From: Caldilineae bacterium
GTDB taxonomy: Bacteria > Chloroflexota > Anaerolineae > JAAEKA01
Length of the DNA: 64,000 nucleotides
Assembly: GCA_020634555.1 (NCBI GenBank)
Contig: JACKBK010000010.1
Coordinates: 1 to 64,000 of the forward strand
Direction: 5' to 3'
Below are positions 63,893 through 64,000 of the stretch, piece by piece. The position numbers and the translations under genes are program-made. The notes under the pieces were generated by a model. The model saw only the letters and a list, made by a program, of their open reading frames with translations. It was not told the origin of the DNA and did not search any database. How positions within the stretch are numbered: the first letter of the stretch is position 1; every line of letters begins with the position of its first letter.

Positions 63893-64000
63893 TCATTCTC
63901 CGGTTCCGTATGACACCCACAGGTCCGATGACTTGAAGACAATCGCCGTGAACACCCCGATAATAATCAACAGCACCCACGCCATGGCCGACGCGTACCC
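63893..64000 (-). CDS. Sugar ABC transporter permease (MalF type), C-terminus (partial)
   Basis: The last 35 codons of a gene that begins beyond the right edge. It reads GYASAMAWVLLIIIGVFTAI to WVSYGTGE and stop, with the final transmembrane helix preceded by GYASAMAW, the typical end of CUT1 permeases. It stands directly before the MalG-type permease gene. Confidence 0.85.
   Translation of the reverse strand, partial: GYASAMAWVLLIIIGVFTAIVFKSSDLWVSYGTGE

Overview
The window looks like a chromosomal piece of a high-G+C member of the Chloroflexota, probably class Anaerolineae. This is inferred from content: lipoproteins with Pro/Ala/Thr/Glu linkers, LysM and SpaA-like secreted proteins without a sortase signal, a membrane protein with an N-terminal Cys-rich 'CPFLGL' motif, SecD/SecF, the prfA-prmC-tsaC and rluB-cmk gene orders, and a sugar ABC operon with glycosidases. 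There are no rRNA genes and no CRISPR array; the only tRNA found is tRNA-Glu(CTC).

Layout. 0-0.2 kb: start of a solute-binding lipoprotein. 0.7-4.9 kb: a LiaF-like membrane protein, a NarL-type histidine kinase/response-regulator pair and a membrane-anchored DnaJ, which may form one envelope-stress cluster. 5.3-11.3 kb: single metabolic genes (GNAT, aldo/keto reductase, esterase, Gfo/Idh plus sugar isomerase) and a secreted protein. 11.9-14 kb: a cold-shock type RRM protein and miaB behind a terminator/antiterminator leader. 14.2-18.2 kb: secreted LysM surface proteins. 18.5-19 kb: a transposon-like MITE. 19.2-25.3 kb: translation and chromosome genes (trmFO, tsaC, prmC, prfA, a TPR protein, scpA). 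25.4-30.6 kb: a large glycosidase/PGRP protein and a decapeptide-repeat secreted protein. 30.7-32.7 kb: tRNA-Glu and glmS. 33.5-42.2 kb: P1 peptidase, DUF1361, an M23 lipoprotein, a CCA-adding enzyme, a Cys-motif membrane protein, a SpoIIE phosphatase and a P-loop protein. 42.2-50.5 kb: secDF, an alcohol dehydrogenase, a D,D-carboxypeptidase, rluB, cmk and a conserved unknown protein. 50.7-58 kb: an accessory region with rifampin phosphotransferase, a sulfotransferase and an A+T-rich decayed stretch. 58-64 kb: DUF1801 and DUF402 proteins, then a leftward sugar-uptake operon with two glycosidases.

Data quality matters here. From about 20.6 to 39.9 kb, and again at 55.8-60.1 kb, almost every gene is broken by one- or two-base indels, many in runs of C or G, while the translated pieces stay conserved. 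I read these mainly as sequencing errors and give gene spans from the true start to the true stop across the frameshifts. One frameshift in a C5 tract (17.25 kb) lies outside the dense zone and could be biological.

The most unusual items are a roughly 170-bp dispersed element built from four identical-geometry 18-nt hairpins (32.8 and 47.0 kb), a 288-bp MITE with a 9-bp target duplication, the structured leader that hides the miaB ribosome binding site, the LiaF/HK/RR/DnaJ-membrane cluster, and the multi-domain secreted proteins.
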